From positions 124,001 through 188,000 of the forward strand of contig NZ_JAHXZM010000006.1 of the NCBI RefSeq assembly GCF_019429535.1: 64,000 nt of DNA, read 5' to 3'. The stretch comes from Sphingomonas citricola. GTDB taxonomy: Bacteria > Pseudomonadota > Alphaproteobacteria > Sphingomonadales > Sphingomonadaceae. The translations under genes were made by a program, and so were the position numbers. Every line of letters starts with the position of its first letter. Position 1 is the stretch's first letter. Below, in pieces: positions 17,173 through 26,463 of the stretch. The notes under the pieces are model-generated. The model worked only from the letters and a program-made list of their open reading frames with translations, ran no database searches and was not told the origin of the DNA.

Positions 17173-19493
17173 GCGACGTGCAGGCGCAAGCCACGGAGGC
17201 GCTCGACCGGCCGCTCGCGGGGGTGCGCGTGGTGGAATGCGTGACCGGGACGATGGCGCACACCGCGCGGTTGCTCGCCGATCTGGGTGCGCAGGTGATC
17301 CGCGTCGAGCCCGCGGGCGGCGGCGCGGACCGGTGCGAGGGGCCGATGCTGAACGGCGAGAGCCTGTCGTTCGCGGCCGCCAACCTCGGCAAGCGCGCGG
17401 TCGCGATGGCGGTCACCGATCCCGGATTCGATGCGCTCCTCGCCGACGCCGACATCCTGATCGAGAATAGCGCGCCGGGCAGCGACGCGCATTTCGCGCT
17501 CGATCCCGCCGGGCGTGCGGCGCGCCACGCGGGGCTGGTCGTCGTGTCGTTGAGCGACTTTGGGCAGGTCGGGCCGTGGCGTAGCTGGCGCGCGACCGAT
17601 CCGGTGCTTCACGCCTTGTCGGGCGGATTGTCGCGATCGGGGCTGCCCGAGCGTGCGCCGCTGCTGCCGCCGGGCGAATTGTTCCTCCACGCCGCGGCGA
17701 CGCAGGCGGCGGTGATCACGCTCGCCGCGTTCATCCAGCGACTACGCGACGGGCGCGGCGACCATGTCGACGTTTCGCTGATCGAGGCGGGGATGGCCGC
17801 GCTCGACCCTGGTTTCGGGATCGCGGGCAGCGCGCAATCGGGCGTGCCGCTGTGGAAGATGTCGCGCGGTCGCTTCGACGAGCGGCACCGGTACCCGATC
17901 ATCGCCTGCGCCGACGGTCATGTCCGGCTGTGCATCATGGCGCCGCGGCAGTGGCGCGGGATGTGGGAATGGATGGGGCGGCCCGACGCCTTCGCGGGCC
18001 CCGAATGGGAGAAATTGCAGACGCGGTTCCGCTCGCCCGACCTGATTCCCGCGATCGCCGCGCTGCTCGCGACGAAGACGCGCGTCGAGGTGGAGGCGGA
18101 GGCAGCAGCGCACGGCGTCCCGGCCGCGGCGCTGCTCGACCTCGACGAGGGGATCGCGAACGAGCAGATCGTCGCGCGCGGCGCGTTCAGGCCGGTCGCG
18201 GTGGCGGGCACGCTGGTACCGATGCCCGACGGCGCGCTGGAGATCGACGGGAAGCGCGCGGCCCCGCGCGGCGGGGTGCCCGATCTGTCGAGCGACCCGG
18301 TCTCGTTCAATCAACCGCGCGGGCAGTGGACGCCGCCACCCGTCGCCGACCGCCCGCTCGCGGGGCTGAAGGTGCTCGACATGGGGGTGATCGTCGTCGG
18401 TGCGGAGACGGGGCGGCTGCTCGCCGACCTGGGCGCGGACGTGATCAAGGTGGAGAACGGCGCCTTTCCCGACGGCCAGCGCCAGTCGCGCGACAATGCG
18501 CCCGTCTCGATCACCTTTGCTGCCGGGCACCGCAACAAGCGCGGGCTGTCGATCGACCTGCGCTCCGACGCGGGCAAGACGCTGTTCGCGCGATTGGTGG
18601 GCGAGGCCGATGTGCTGCTCTCGAACTTCAAGCCCGGGACGCTCGACGCGCTTGGCTTTTCGCCCGACCGGCTCGGCGCGCTCAACCCGCGGCTGGTCAG
18701 CGTCGACAGTTCCGCGTTCGGCGCGACGGGGCCGTGGAGCAGGCGCGGCGGCTATGGTCCCTTGGTGCGGTGTTCTGCGGGTCTGTCGAAATTGTGGGTC
18801 TACCCCGACGATCCTGCGAGCTTCTCCGACGGCGTGACGGTCTATCCCGATCACGTCGCCGCGCGCGTCGGGGCGGCGGGCGCGCTCGCGCTGCTGATCC
18901 GGCGGATGCGGACGGGCGCGGGCGGGCGGGCGAGCGTCAGCCAGATGGAGGTGATGATGGGGCATCTCGCCCCCCTGTTCGCCGCGCGTGCCGCGGGTGA
19001 CGACGTGACCGGGCCGACGCGCGCCTGGCCGTGGGGCATCTATCCGGCGGCGGGCGACGACGAATGGGTCGTCGTCACCGCGCGCGACGCGGGCGAGGAT
19101 GAGGTGGTCGCGCGCGTCATCGGACACGACGATCCGACCAGCGACCGCGACGCCGCGCTCAGCGCATGGACACGCGCGCGCACCGCGAACGAGGCGGCGG
19201 CGCAGCTCCAGGCCGCGGGCGTGCCCGCCGCGCCGATGCTGCGCGTGGTCGAGTTGCCCGACCAGCCGCATTTCCAGGCGCTCGGCACCTTCCGCACCGC
19301 GACGCACCCGCTCATCGCGCAGGACGTGACGGTCGAGGCCGCGCCCGCGCGCTCGCGCCTCGCCGCGCCTGCGCAGCGCCCGGCACCGCGGCTGGGCGAA
19401 CACAGCGCCGAGGTGCTCGCCGACTGGCTGGGCATGAGCAAGGCGGAGATCGCGCGGCTCGCGCAGGCAGGAACGATCGAGATCGCGGCGTGA
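17169..19493 (+). CDS. Tandem CaiB/BaiF family III CoA-transferase (double-domain)
   Basis: Family III CoA-transferases exchange CoA between carboxylic acids, or act as racemases. This protein (774 residues from the ATG overlapping the upstream stop) is two CaiB-type units fused head to tail. The first begins at RPLAGVRVVECV with LLADLGAQVIRVEPAGG; the second, after about residue 390, at RPLAGLKVLDMGV with LLADLGADVIKVENG. Single-domain members have about 400 residues and act as interlaced dimers, so the fusion would supply both chains. The aspartate expected in the active-site helix may be glutamate in both halves (SLIEAGM, SQMEVMM), judged by eye. It sits in the middle of the coupled CoA cluster. 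Confidence 0.9.
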   Translation: MSDVQAQATEALDRPLAGVRVVECVTGTMAHTARLLADLGAQVIRVEPAGGGADRCEGPMLNGESLSFAAANLGKRAVAMAVTDPGFDALLADADILIENSAPGSDAHFALDPAGRAARHAGLVVVSLSDFGQVGPWRSWRATDPVLHALSGGLSRSGLPERAPLLPPGELFLHAAATQAAVITLAAFIQRLRDGRGDHVDVSLIEAGMAALDPGFGIAGSAQSGVPLWKMSRGRFDERHRYPIIACADGHVRLCIMAPRQWRGMWEWMGRPDAFAGPEWEKLQTRFRSPDLIPAIAALLATKTRVEVEAEAAAHGVPAAALLDLDEGIANEQIVARGAFRPVAVAGTLVPMPDGALEIDGKRAAPRGGVPDLSSDPVSFNQPRGQWTPPPVADRPLAGLKVLDMGVIVVGAETGRLLADLGADVIKVENGAFPDGQRQSRDNAPVSITFAAGHRNKRGLSIDLRSDAGKTLFARLVGEADVLLSNFKPGTLDALGFSPDRLGALNPRLVSVDSSAFGATGPWSRRGGYGPLVRCSAGLSKLWVYPDDPASFSDGVTVYPDHVAARVGAAGALALLIRRMRTGAGGRASVSQMEVMMGHLAPLFAARAAGDDVTGPTRAWPWGIYPAAGDDEWVVVTARDAGEDEVVARVIGHDDPTSDRDAALSAWTRARTANEAAAQLQAAGVPAAPMLRVVELPDQPHFQALGTFRTATHPLIAQDVTVEAAPARSRLAAPAQRPAPRLGEHSAEVLADWLGMSKAEIARLAQAGTIEIAA

Positions 19494-19507
19494 ACGAGGG
19501 TAATCAG

Positions 19508-20311
19508 ATGACGACATCCGGCAACGACGCGGTTCTGGTCGAGCGACGCGACCACGTCATGATCGTGACGATCAATCGCCCCGAGGCGCGCAACGCGGTC
19601 AACGCGGCGGTGCACGAGGGGGTGGGCGACGCGCTGGAGGCGGCCGACGCCGACCCGGCGGTGCGCTGCGTCATCGTGACGGGCGCGGGCGACAAGGCGT
19701 TCTGCGCCGGCGCGGATCTGGTCGCCTTGTCGCGGGGGGAGCGGCTGGCGCCCGACGACGCGGTCAAGCAGGCGTGGGGCTTCGCCGGCATCGTCAGCCA
19801 CCCGGTTTCGACCCCGGTCATCGCCGCGGTCAACGGCTCGGCGCTGGGTGGCGGGCTCGAGATCGCGCTCGCCTGCGATCTGGTCGTCGCGGTCGACACC
19901 GCGGTGTTCGGCCTGCCCGAGCCCAAGCGCGGGCTGTTCGCGGCGGCGGGCGGGGTGTTCAGGCTGCCCGCGCAGATCCCGCCGAAGATCGCGATGGAGA
20001 TGATGCTGACGGGTGATCCGATTACCGCAGAGCGCGCGCTGTCGCTCGGGCTCGTCAACGCGCTCGCGCCCGCCGACGCGCTGCTCGACTCCGCGCTCGC
20101 GCTCGCCGCGCGGATCGTCGCCAACGCGCCGGTGTCGGTCCAGGCGTCGAAGCGAATGGCGCTCGGCATCGTCGACGGGCGCGTCGCGCGCGAGGAGGCG
20201 GCGTGGGCGCAGAACCGCGCGGAAAGCCGCGTCGTCTTTTCCAGCGCCGATTCGCGCGAGGGCCCGCGTGCCTTTGCCGAGAAGCGCGCGCCGGTGTGGA
20301 CCGCCTCGTGA
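19508..20311 (+). CDS. Crotonase (enoyl-CoA hydratase/isomerase) family protein
   Basis: A 267-residue crotonase-fold enzyme that would hydrate or isomerise an enoyl-CoA. The CoA/oxyanion-hole motif AFCAGADL and the second oxyanion loop NGSALGGGLEIALACDL are intact. Downstream FGLPEPKRGLF carries the glutamate position typical of hydratases in this segment. The ATG has a GAGGG seven bases upstream, giving a clear start 14 bp after the CoA-transferase stop. Its end overlaps the thiolase-like start (GTGA). The probable role is a beta-oxidation-like step in the cluster; specificity is unknown. Confidence 0.93.
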   Translation: MTTSGNDAVLVERRDHVMIVTINRPEARNAVNAAVHEGVGDALEAADADPAVRCVIVTGAGDKAFCAGADLVALSRGERLAPDDAVKQAWGFAGIVSHPVSTPVIAAVNGSALGGGLEIALACDLVVAVDTAVFGLPEPKRGLFAAAGGVFRLPAQIPPKIAMEMMLTGDPITAERALSLGLVNALAPADALLDSALALAARIVANAPVSVQASKRMALGIVDGRVAREEAAWAQNRAESRVVFSSADSREGPRAFAEKRAPVWTAS

Positions 20312-21819
20312 GCGTCGATCCCGAACGCGTCGCGGTGATCGTCGGCGTCGGGCAGGTCAACGACCGCCCGCGCGACCCGGCCGATGGGTTGGAGCCGCTC
20401 GCGCTGATGCAGGCCGCCCTCGACGAGGCCGACCGCGACGCGGGCGGCGGGTGGCTGCGCGACGCCGATTCGGTCGCGGTGGTGCAGCAGATCAGCTTTC
20501 GCCGGCACAATCCGCTCGCCGACCGGCTCGCCGCCGCGATCGGCGCGCGCCCGGCGCTCGCGTACGAATCAGTCGGGCCCAACGGCGACAGCCCGATCCT
20601 GCTGCTGAACGAGGCGGCGAACAGGATCGCGCGCGGCGAGGGACGGATCGCGCTGGTCGTCGGCGCGGAGGCGCTGCGCACCGCGAGCCAGCGCGCCGCC
20701 GCAGCCGCGAAGACCGACGTCGCGGCGCAGAACCCGCTGCGCACGCTGACCGATGCGGCGAAGCCCGGCTTCCGCCGCCAATACGGGCTGAGCGCGCCGG
20801 TCGACGTCTATCCGCTGTACGAGAATGCGGGCCGTGCTGCCTGGGGACAGACGCTGGAGCAAGCGCAGCGCGAGACGGGCGAGATCTGGTCGCGCTTTTC
20901 GGCAATCGCGGCGCAGACGCCCGCGGCGTGGCTCCACACCCGGCGAAGGTCCGAGGAGATCGTGACGCCGGGTGCGGACAACCGGCCGATCGCCTTTCCC
21001 TATACCAAACTGACCGTCGCCAATTCGTCGGTCAACCAGGGCGCGGGGTTCATCGTCACCAGCCTAGCCGAGGCGCGGCGGCGCGGCGTGGCGGCGGCGC
21101 GGATCGTCTATGTCGGGCGCGGTGCGGCCGCGCACGAGCCCGAGGATTTCCTCGCGCGCGACCGCTACGACGCCTCGCCCAGCATGACCGCGTGTCTGGG
21201 ACACGTGCTCGAATGGAATGCGGTCGACGCCGACACGATTGACCTGGTCGAGCTTTATTCGTGCTTTCCGTGCGTGCCCAAGATGGCGCGACGCGTGATC
21301 GGCTGGCCGGTCGAGCGCGCGGCGACTGTGTTCGGCGGGCTGACCTTCGGCGGCGGGCCGATCGGCAATTACATGAGCCACGCGGTCGCCGAGATGGTCG
21401 ATGCACTGCGCGGCGGCGAGGGCGAGACGGGGCTGCTCTACGCCAATGGCGGCTACGCGACGCACAATCACGCGATCGTGCTCGCGACGCGCCCACTTCC
21501 CGGCGCGGGTGCGCCGAACGATTTCGACGTGCAGGCGGCGGCCGACGCGGCGCGGGGTCCCGTGCCCGAGCTGGTGAAGGACTATGACGGGCCCGCGACG
21601 ATCGAGACCTATACCGTCTTCTACGCGCGCAATGGCGCGGCGACGGGTGGCGTGATCGTCGCGCGCACGCCCGCGGGGCAGCGGACGCTCGCGAAGGTGC
21701 CGGGCGATGATCACGACATGATCGCGTGGCTGACCGACGGCGCGGTCGAGCCGGTGGGGCATCCGGGGCACGTCGCGCTGGTCGGCGAGGATATGGTGTG
21801 GCGCTGCGCGGTGGCGTGA
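20308..21819 (+). CDS. Thiolase-superfamily protein, SCP2/acetyl-CoA acetyltransferase-like, without the usual nucleophile
   Basis: Thiolase-fold protein of 503 residues in the group often labelled acetyl-CoA acetyltransferase or lipid-transfer protein. It begins with GTG overlapping the crotonase stop. At the position where thiolases carry the nucleophilic cysteine (C-x-G motif) it reads SVGPNGDSP (residues 88-96), with no cysteine. The C-terminal half has DLVELYSCFPC and GGYATHNHA, where a catalytic histidine would be expected. A C-terminal extension of about 80 residues follows. Loss of the first cysteine resembles Ltp2-type steroid side-chain aldolases, which share the fold but perform retro-aldol cleavage. 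Function is therefore inferred, not assigned. Confidence 0.82.
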   Translation: MSVDPERVAVIVGVGQVNDRPRDPADGLEPLALMQAALDEADRDAGGGWLRDADSVAVVQQISFRRHNPLADRLAAAIGARPALAYESVGPNGDSPILLLNEAANRIARGEGRIALVVGAEALRTASQRAAAAAKTDVAAQNPLRTLTDAAKPGFRRQYGLSAPVDVYPLYENAGRAAWGQTLEQAQRETGEIWSRFSAIAAQTPAAWLHTRRRSEEIVTPGADNRPIAFPYTKLTVANSSVNQGAGFIVTSLAEARRRGVAAARIVYVGRGAAAHEPEDFLARDRYDASPSMTACLGHVLEWNAVDADTIDLVELYSCFPCVPKMARRVIGWPVERAATVFGGLTFGGGPIGNYMSHAVAEMVDALRGGEGETGLLYANGGYATHNHAIVLATRPLPGAGAPNDFDVQAAADAARGPVPELVKDYDGPATIETYTVFYARNGAATGGVIVARTPAGQRTLAKVPGDDHDMIAWLTDGAVEPVGHPGHVALVGEDMVWRCAVA

Positions 21820-21856
21820 TCGTCGTGCGCGCACACTTGGCGTATGGGGCAACCGC

Positions 21857-22738
21857 ATGAACGATCGATCCACCCCCGCCCCGCCGTTCCGCCCGCGCCG
21901 CAGCGCGCTCTACATGCCCGCGTCGAACCCGCGCGCGATCGCGAAGGCGCGCGACCTCGCCTGCGACGTCGTCATCCTCGACCTGGAGGACGCGGTCGCG
22001 CCCGAGCAGAAGGCGAGCGCGCGCGACGCGGCGGTCGCGGCGGTGCGCGCGGGCGGGTTCGGTTACCGCGAGCTGGTGGTGCGCGCCAACGCGCTCGATA
22101 CTGAATGGGGTGCGGACGACCTCGCCGCGCTTCGCGACAGCGGCGCCGACGCGGTGCTGCTGCCCAAGGTATCCGACGTCGACACGCTCGGCGCCGCGCG
22201 GCGGCAGCTGGGTGACGGCATCCCGCTATGGGCGATGGTCGAGAGCGCGCGCGGCGTCGTCAACCTCGCCGACATCGTCGATGCGAGCGGTGCGGTGGGA
22301 CTGGCCGCTCTGGTGGTCGGTACCAACGATCTTGCCAAGGAACTACGCTGCCGCCCCGGTGCGACGCGCGCTCCGCTGCTGCCGATCCTGACGCAGGTGG
22401 TGCTCGCCGCGCGGATGGCGGGGCTGGTCGCGCTCGACGGTGTGATCAACGTACTCGACGACGAGGAGCGGATCGCGGCGGAGTGCGCGCAGGGACTCGA
22501 ATGGGGGTTCGACGGCAAGACGCTGATCCACCCCGCACAGATCGCGGCGGCCAACCGCGTCTTCGCGCCCGCGGCGGACGAGGTCGCGTGGGCGCAGCAG
22601 GTCGTCGCGGCGTTCGACCTTCCCGAACATGCCGCGCGCGGCGCGATCCGGCTCGAGGGCAAGATGGTCGAGCGGCTTCACCTCGACGAGGCGCGCCGCA
22701 CGCTGGCGCTCGACGCTGCGGTTCAGGCGCGGCAGTAA
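21857..22738 (+). CDS. HpcH/HpaI aldolase / CitE-like CoA-ester lyase
   Basis: TIM-barrel Mg2+-dependent C-C lyase of 293 residues. Motifs seen: RSALYMPASN near the start, LDLEDAVAPEQK with acidic metal-binding residues, WAMVESARGVVNL with the metal-ligand glutamate, and GFDGKTLIHPAQI near the end, the CitE signature. Such enzymes split malyl-, methylmalyl- or citramalyl-CoA, or hydrolyse malyl-CoA. It is the last gene of the CoA cluster, 37 bp after the thiolase-like gene, and its stop overlaps by 16 bp the 3' end of a convergent lipoprotein gene. Confidence 0.92.
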   Translation: MNDRSTPAPPFRPRRSALYMPASNPRAIAKARDLACDVVILDLEDAVAPEQKASARDAAVAAVRAGGFGYRELVVRANALDTEWGADDLAALRDSGADAVLLPKVSDVDTLGAARRQLGDGIPLWAMVESARGVVNLADIVDASGAVGLAALVVGTNDLAKELRCRPGATRAPLLPILTQVVLAARMAGLVALDGVINVLDDEERIAAECAQGLEWGFDGKTLIHPAQIAAANRVFAPAADEVAWAQQVVAAFDLPEHAARGAIRLEGKMVERLHLDEARRTLALDAAVQARQ

Positions 22739-23196
22739 CCCTCGCCAGAGGTGACGGTCAGGCAATCCTTCTTGCCCGCGAGCCATTTGAGCCCGGTGGC
22801 GTTGCCGTCGCTCGGGCGCAGCACCAACGTCTTGCCCTTGCGCGTGAAACGCAGTCCCGCGGGGGTGACCGTCGCGGGGTAGGTGCCCTTGTTGTCGAGA
22901 TCGTATTGCATCTCGAGCGAGGCGGTGCCGGGGCCGGTCGGCGTCACGTTCAGGTAGGTCCCCTCGACCCCGATCCAGCGACCGGCGTAGTCGCGGTCGC
23001 CCTGGCCCGCGGACGCGCCGGGCAATGGGGATGCGGCCGAGGTGGGGGCGGCCGAGGGTGTAGCCGCGGCGATATTATCGGCGGCGGGTTCGGTCGCGCC
23101 CGCGCTCGTCATGCTGTTCGCCGTGGTCGATGGCGGCGCGCCGTTACACGCGGCGAGCATGGCGAGCAGAGCGGCGAGCGGGGCGATCTGTTTCAT
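22723..23196 (-). CDS. Putative lipoprotein, 157 residues
   Basis: Starts at an ATG preceded by GGGAGG. The N terminus is a lipoprotein signal with lipobox LAAC (Cys17), followed by a Ser/Thr/Ala/Pro-rich linker of about 50 residues and a compact C-terminal domain with RDYAGRWIGVEGTYL at its start and two cysteines near the end (KKDCLTV and GYCRA) that could form a disulfide. The compact domain looks like a small beta-barrel. No named function. It is convergent with the CitE-like gene and divergent from rpiB. Confidence 0.75.
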   Translation of the reverse strand: MKQIAPLAALLAMLAACNGAPPSTTANSMTSAGATEPAADNIAAATPSAAPTSAASPLPGASAGQGDRDYAGRWIGVEGTYLNVTPTGPGTASLEMQYDLDNKGTYPATVTPAGLRFTRKGKTLVLRPSDGNATGLKWLAGKKDCLTVTSGEGYCRA

Positions 23197-23310
23197 GATC
23201 CTCCCAAACACCTGCCGCTCGCGAAGCGTTCCGGGTGGCGTTTCCGCGCGCACGCGGCTATGGAGCCGCGCATCCAACCTCCTCCGTTTTTGTGAAGGCG
23301 TCCGATCCCG

Positions 23311-23745
23311 TTGCGCATCGTCATCGCATCCGATCACGCGGCCGTTTCGCTGAAGGCCGATCTCGTCCAGTGGCTGGGCGAACAGGGGCATGAGGTGCTC
23401 GACCTCGGCACCCACGGCGACGCGAGCGTCGATTACCCCGATTACGGCTACGCGCTGGCCGAGGCGCTGGCGGACGGGCGTGCCGAACGCGGCATCGCTT
23501 TGTGCGGGTCGGGGATCGGCATCATGATCGCGGCCAATCGAAACCCCGCGGTGCGCTGCGCGCTCGTCGCCGAGCCGCTGTCGGCTGCCCTCGCGCGCAG
23601 CCACAACGACGCCAACGCGATCGCGATGGGCGCGCGGGTGATCGGCCCCGAAATGGCGCGCGCCTGCGTGTCCGCGTTCCTGTCCACCGATTTCCTCGGC
23701 GGCCGCCACTGCGAGCGCGTCGACAAGCTGAAGGACCCCGCATGA
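23311..23745 (+). CDS. rpiB: Ribose-5-phosphate isomerase B
   Basis: RpiB interconverts ribose 5-phosphate and ribulose 5-phosphate in the pentose phosphate pathway. The protein has 144 residues, the usual size. The N-terminal [10 protein letters not shown], the [14 protein letters not shown] block and the [14 protein letters not shown] segment are the family's active-site regions; the catalytic cysteine is the C of LCGSG. The start codon is TTG, as the first residues IVIASDH must be close to the N terminus and no ATG or GTG fits. The stop overlaps the glyA start (ATGA), giving translational coupling with the one-carbon pathway gene, an arrangement common in alphaproteobacteria. Confidence 0.95.
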   Translation: MRIVIASDHAAVSLKADLVQWLGEQGHEVLDLGTHGDASVDYPDYGYALAEALADGRAERGIALCGSGIGIMIAANRNPAVRCALVAEPLSAALARSHNDANAIAMGARVIGPEMARACVSAFLSTDFLGGRHCERVDKLKDPA

Positions 23746-25052
23746 GCAGCAATCCGATCGTCGCCAACGATGTTCAGCCAGATGGCTTCTTCACTCGTGG
23801 CCTCGCCGACGCCGACGCGGCGGTGTTCGCCGGCATCGAGCATGAACTGACGCGCGAGCAGACGCAGATCGAATTGATCGCGAGCGAGAACATCGTCAGC
23901 CGTGCGGTGCTCGAGGCGCAGGGTAGTGTCTTCACCAACAAATATGCCGAGGGCTATCCGGGCAAGCGTTATTACCAGGGCTGCGCGCCGTCGGACGAGG
24001 TCGAGGTGCTGGCGATCGAGCGTGCGAAGCAGCTGTTCGGTTGTGCTTACGCCAACGTCCAGCCGCACTCGGGCGCGCAGGCGAATGGCGCGGTGATGCT
24101 GGCACTCGCCAAGCCCGGCGATACGATCATGGGATTGAGCCTCGATGCGGGCGGACACCTGACGCACGGCGCGCGCGCGGCGATGAGCGGCAAGTGGTTC
24201 AACGCGGTGCAATACGGCGTGACCCCCGACACGCATCTGATCGACTATGATCAGGTCGAGGCGCTCGCGATCGAGCACAAGCCCCGCATCCTGATCACCG
24301 GCGGCTCGGCCTATCCGCGCCACATCGATTTCGCCCGCTTCCGCGCCATCGCGGACAGGGTCGGCGCGTTCTTCATGGTCGACATGGCGCATTTCGCCGG
24401 GCTCGTCGCGGGCGGCGTCCACCCGACGCCGTTCGGTCACGCGCACGTCGTCACCACGACCACGCACAAGACGCTGCGCGGGCCACGCGGTGGCATGGTG
24501 ATGACCGATGACGAGGCGATCGCGAAGAAGATCAACTCGGCAGTGTTCCCGGGTCTCCAGGGCGGTCCGCTGATGCACATCGTCGCCGCCAAGGCGGTCG
24601 CGTTCGGCGAGGCGCTGCGCCCCGATTTCAAGGCCTATGCCGCGGCAGTGGTCGAGAATGCCAAGGTGCTCGCTGCGACGATGAAGGAGCGCGGCGCGGA
24701 CCTCGTCTCGGGCGGGACCGACACGCATCTGGCGCTCGTCGACCTGACGCCGCTCGGCGTGACGGGCCGCGACGCCGACGAGGCGCTGGAGCGTGCGGGC
24801 ATCACCTGCAACAAGAACGGCATCCCCAACGATCCGCTGCCCCCGGTCAAGACCAGCGGCATCCGCGTCGGCTCGCCCGCCGGCACGACCCGCGGCTTCG
24901 GCCCGGCCGAGTTCCGCGAGATCGGCAACATGGTCTCCGACGTGCTCGACGGTTTGGCGAAGAAGGGCGAGCACGGGGACCCTGAGGTCGAGGCGGACGT
25001 TCGTGGTCGCGTGCGTGACCTCTGCGCACGGTTCCCGATCTACGAAGGGTGA
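23742..25052 (+). CDS. glyA: Serine hydroxymethyltransferase
   Basis: PLP enzyme converting serine and tetrahydrofolate to glycine and methylene-tetrahydrofolate, the main one-carbon source. 436 residues, as usual. Signatures: [11 protein letters not shown] near the start, [13 protein letters not shown], the [11 protein letters not shown] strand, and [13 protein letters not shown] containing the Schiff-base lysine (K243). It follows rpiB with an ATGA overlap and is followed after six bases by a 57-residue gene, then nrdR and trmJ, all on the same strand. Confidence 0.98.
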   Translation: MSSNPIVANDVQPDGFFTRGLADADAAVFAGIEHELTREQTQIELIASENIVSRAVLEAQGSVFTNKYAEGYPGKRYYQGCAPSDEVEVLAIERAKQLFGCAYANVQPHSGAQANGAVMLALAKPGDTIMGLSLDAGGHLTHGARAAMSGKWFNAVQYGVTPDTHLIDYDQVEALAIEHKPRILITGGSAYPRHIDFARFRAIADRVGAFFMVDMAHFAGLVAGGVHPTPFGHAHVVTTTTHKTLRGPRGGMVMTDDEAIAKKINSAVFPGLQGGPLMHIVAAKAVAFGEALRPDFKAYAAAVVENAKVLAATMKERGADLVSGGTDTHLALVDLTPLGVTGRDADEALERAGITCNKNGIPNDPLPPVKTSGIRVGSPAGTTRGFGPAEFREIGNMVSDVLDGLAKKGEHGDPEVEADVRGRVRDLCARFPIYEG

Positions 25053-25058
25053 TAGACT

Positions 25059-25232
25059 GTGTCGAAGTTCGATGAAATCCAGGGCGAGATCAAAGCGACC
25101 CCGGGCCTGGGCAAGAAGATGGCCAAGTACAGCGCGATCGGCGCGATCGTCGCGATCCCGCTGCCGGTCGTCGGCCCCGTGCTCGGCGCGATCGCCGGCG
25201 CCGCGGTCGCTTATGCGAAGCGCAAGGACTGA
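25059..25232 (+). CDS. Small membrane protein between glyA and nrdR, 57 residues
   Basis: A short gene starting with GTG (AAGG ten bases upstream), six bases after glyA, with a stop immediately abutting the ATG of nrdR. The translation begins SKFDEIQGEIKATPGL, continues with a Lys-rich KKMAK patch, then one hydrophobic segment of about 28 residues with Gly/Pro/Ala (IGAIVAIPLPVVGPVLGAI) and ends in YAKRKD. This fits one transmembrane helix flanked by positive charge. Perfect tiling between two core genes makes it a likely real gene. Function unknown. Confidence 0.75.
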   Translation: MSKFDEIQGEIKATPGLGKKMAKYSAIGAIVAIPLPVVGPVLGAIAGAAVAYAKRKD

Positions 25233-25694
25233 ATGCGCTGTCCGTTCTGCGGCCATGAGGCCAGCCAGGTAAAGGACAGCCGCCCCACCGACGACGGCGC
25301 CGCGATCCGGCGCCGTCGCCAGTGCGAGGGCTGTGCGGCGCGTTTCACGACGTTCGAGCGAATCCAGTTGCGCGATCTAGTGGTCGTGAAGAGCGAGCAC
25401 CGTCGCGAACCGTTCGACCGCGAGAAGCTGCTCCGCTCGGTCTCGATCGCGGCGCGCAAACGGCCGATCGACGCGCTCGCGATCGAGAAGCTCGTCAGCG
25501 GTATCCAGCGGCAACTCGAAACAACGGGTGACAGCGAAGTCACTTCCAAGCGGATCGGCGAGATGGTGATGGACGGGCTGAAGGGTCTCGATTCGGTCGC
25601 GTACATCCGCTTCGCCAGCGTCTACCGCGATTTCAGCGAGGCGCGCGATTTCGAGGAATTCGCCGGGACGGTAGAGGAGGCCGCGCGCGGATGA
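25233..25694 (+). CDS. nrdR: Transcriptional repressor NrdR
   Basis: NrdR senses ATP/dATP and represses ribonucleotide reductase genes. The N-terminal zinc ribbon is intact (MRCPFCGHE and [13 protein letters not shown]), followed by an ATP-cone domain with [16 protein letters not shown]. 153 residues, the normal size. It abuts the small membrane protein gene directly and overlaps the trmJ start by ATGA. Linkage of glyA and nrdR is common in proteobacteria and joins one-carbon supply to nucleotide synthesis control. Confidence 0.97.
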   Translation: MRCPFCGHEASQVKDSRPTDDGAAIRRRRQCEGCAARFTTFERIQLRDLVVVKSEHRREPFDREKLLRSVSIAARKRPIDALAIEKLVSGIQRQLETTGDSEVTSKRIGEMVMDGLKGLDSVAYIRFASVYRDFSEARDFEEFAGTVEEAARG

Positions 25695-26455
25695 GCGACG
25701 TGACCGACCCCGTTTCGCACGAACGCGGCAGCGCCGTGCCGCCGCCCGCGATCGTTCTCGTGCGCCCGCAACTGGGTGAGAACATCGGCAAGGCCGCGCG
25801 CGCGATGCTGAATTTCGGGCTGACCGATCTGCGGCTCGTCGCGCCGCGCGACGGCTGGCCCAACCCTGCCGCCGGACCCGCCGCGTCGGGCGCCGACGTG
25901 GTGCTGGAACGCGCGCGCGTGTTCGAGACGGTGGCCGAGGCGGTCGCCGACCGCGCGCACGTCTACGCGACCACGGTGAGGAAGCGCGGCGTGACCAAGC
26001 CGGTGGTGACCCCCGAGATCGCCGCACGGGCCATCCACGCCGAGCCGGGCGGTTCCGCGATCCTGTTCGGTCCCGAGCGTTCGGGGCTGGAGACCGACGA
26101 CGTCGCGCTCGCGCGTACGATCGTGACGGTGCCGATCAACGCCGAGTTCGGCAGCCTCAACCTCGCGCAGGCGGTGATCCTCGTCGCCTACGAATGGTCG
26201 AAGCACGTCGCGCTCGCCAGCCCGCCCGAGGTCGCACTCGACCCGCCCGCGCCGCACGGCGAGCTGGAGGGGATGATCGGGCAACTGGACGCGATGCTGG
26301 AGGCGGCGAACTTCTTCTTCCCGCCCGATCGCGTACCGACCTCGAAGCGGACGATCCGTACGATGCTGACCAAGCCCGGCTGGAGCAGCCAGGAAGTCCG
26401 CACGATGCGCGGCGTACTGTCGGCGCTGTCGGGGAAGAAGGCGTCGCGCAGCTAG
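25691..26455 (+). CDS. trmJ: TrmJ-type tRNA methyltransferase (SPOUT/TrmH family)
   Basis: S-adenosylmethionine-dependent 2'-O-methyltransferase, probably of tRNA position 32. Motif 1 [21 protein letters not shown], motif 2 [14 protein letters not shown] and motif 3 [16 protein letters not shown] form the SPOUT knot; the C-terminal FFFPPDR...TIRTML helix is typical of TrmJ. 254 residues. The start ATG overlaps the nrdR stop. TrmJ is preferred over other SPOUT enzymes because of this C-terminal domain and the absence of an N-terminal RNA-binding extension. Confidence 0.9.
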   Translation: MSDVTDPVSHERGSAVPPPAIVLVRPQLGENIGKAARAMLNFGLTDLRLVAPRDGWPNPAAGPAASGADVVLERARVFETVAEAVADRAHVYATTVRKRGVTKPVVTPEIAARAIHAEPGGSAILFGPERSGLETDDVALARTIVTVPINAEFGSLNLAQAVILVAYEWSKHVALASPPEVALDPPAPHGELEGMIGQLDAMLEAANFFFPPDRVPTSKRTIRTMLTKPGWSSQEVRTMRGVLSALSGKKASRS

Positions 26456-26463
26456 AGCGGCCG

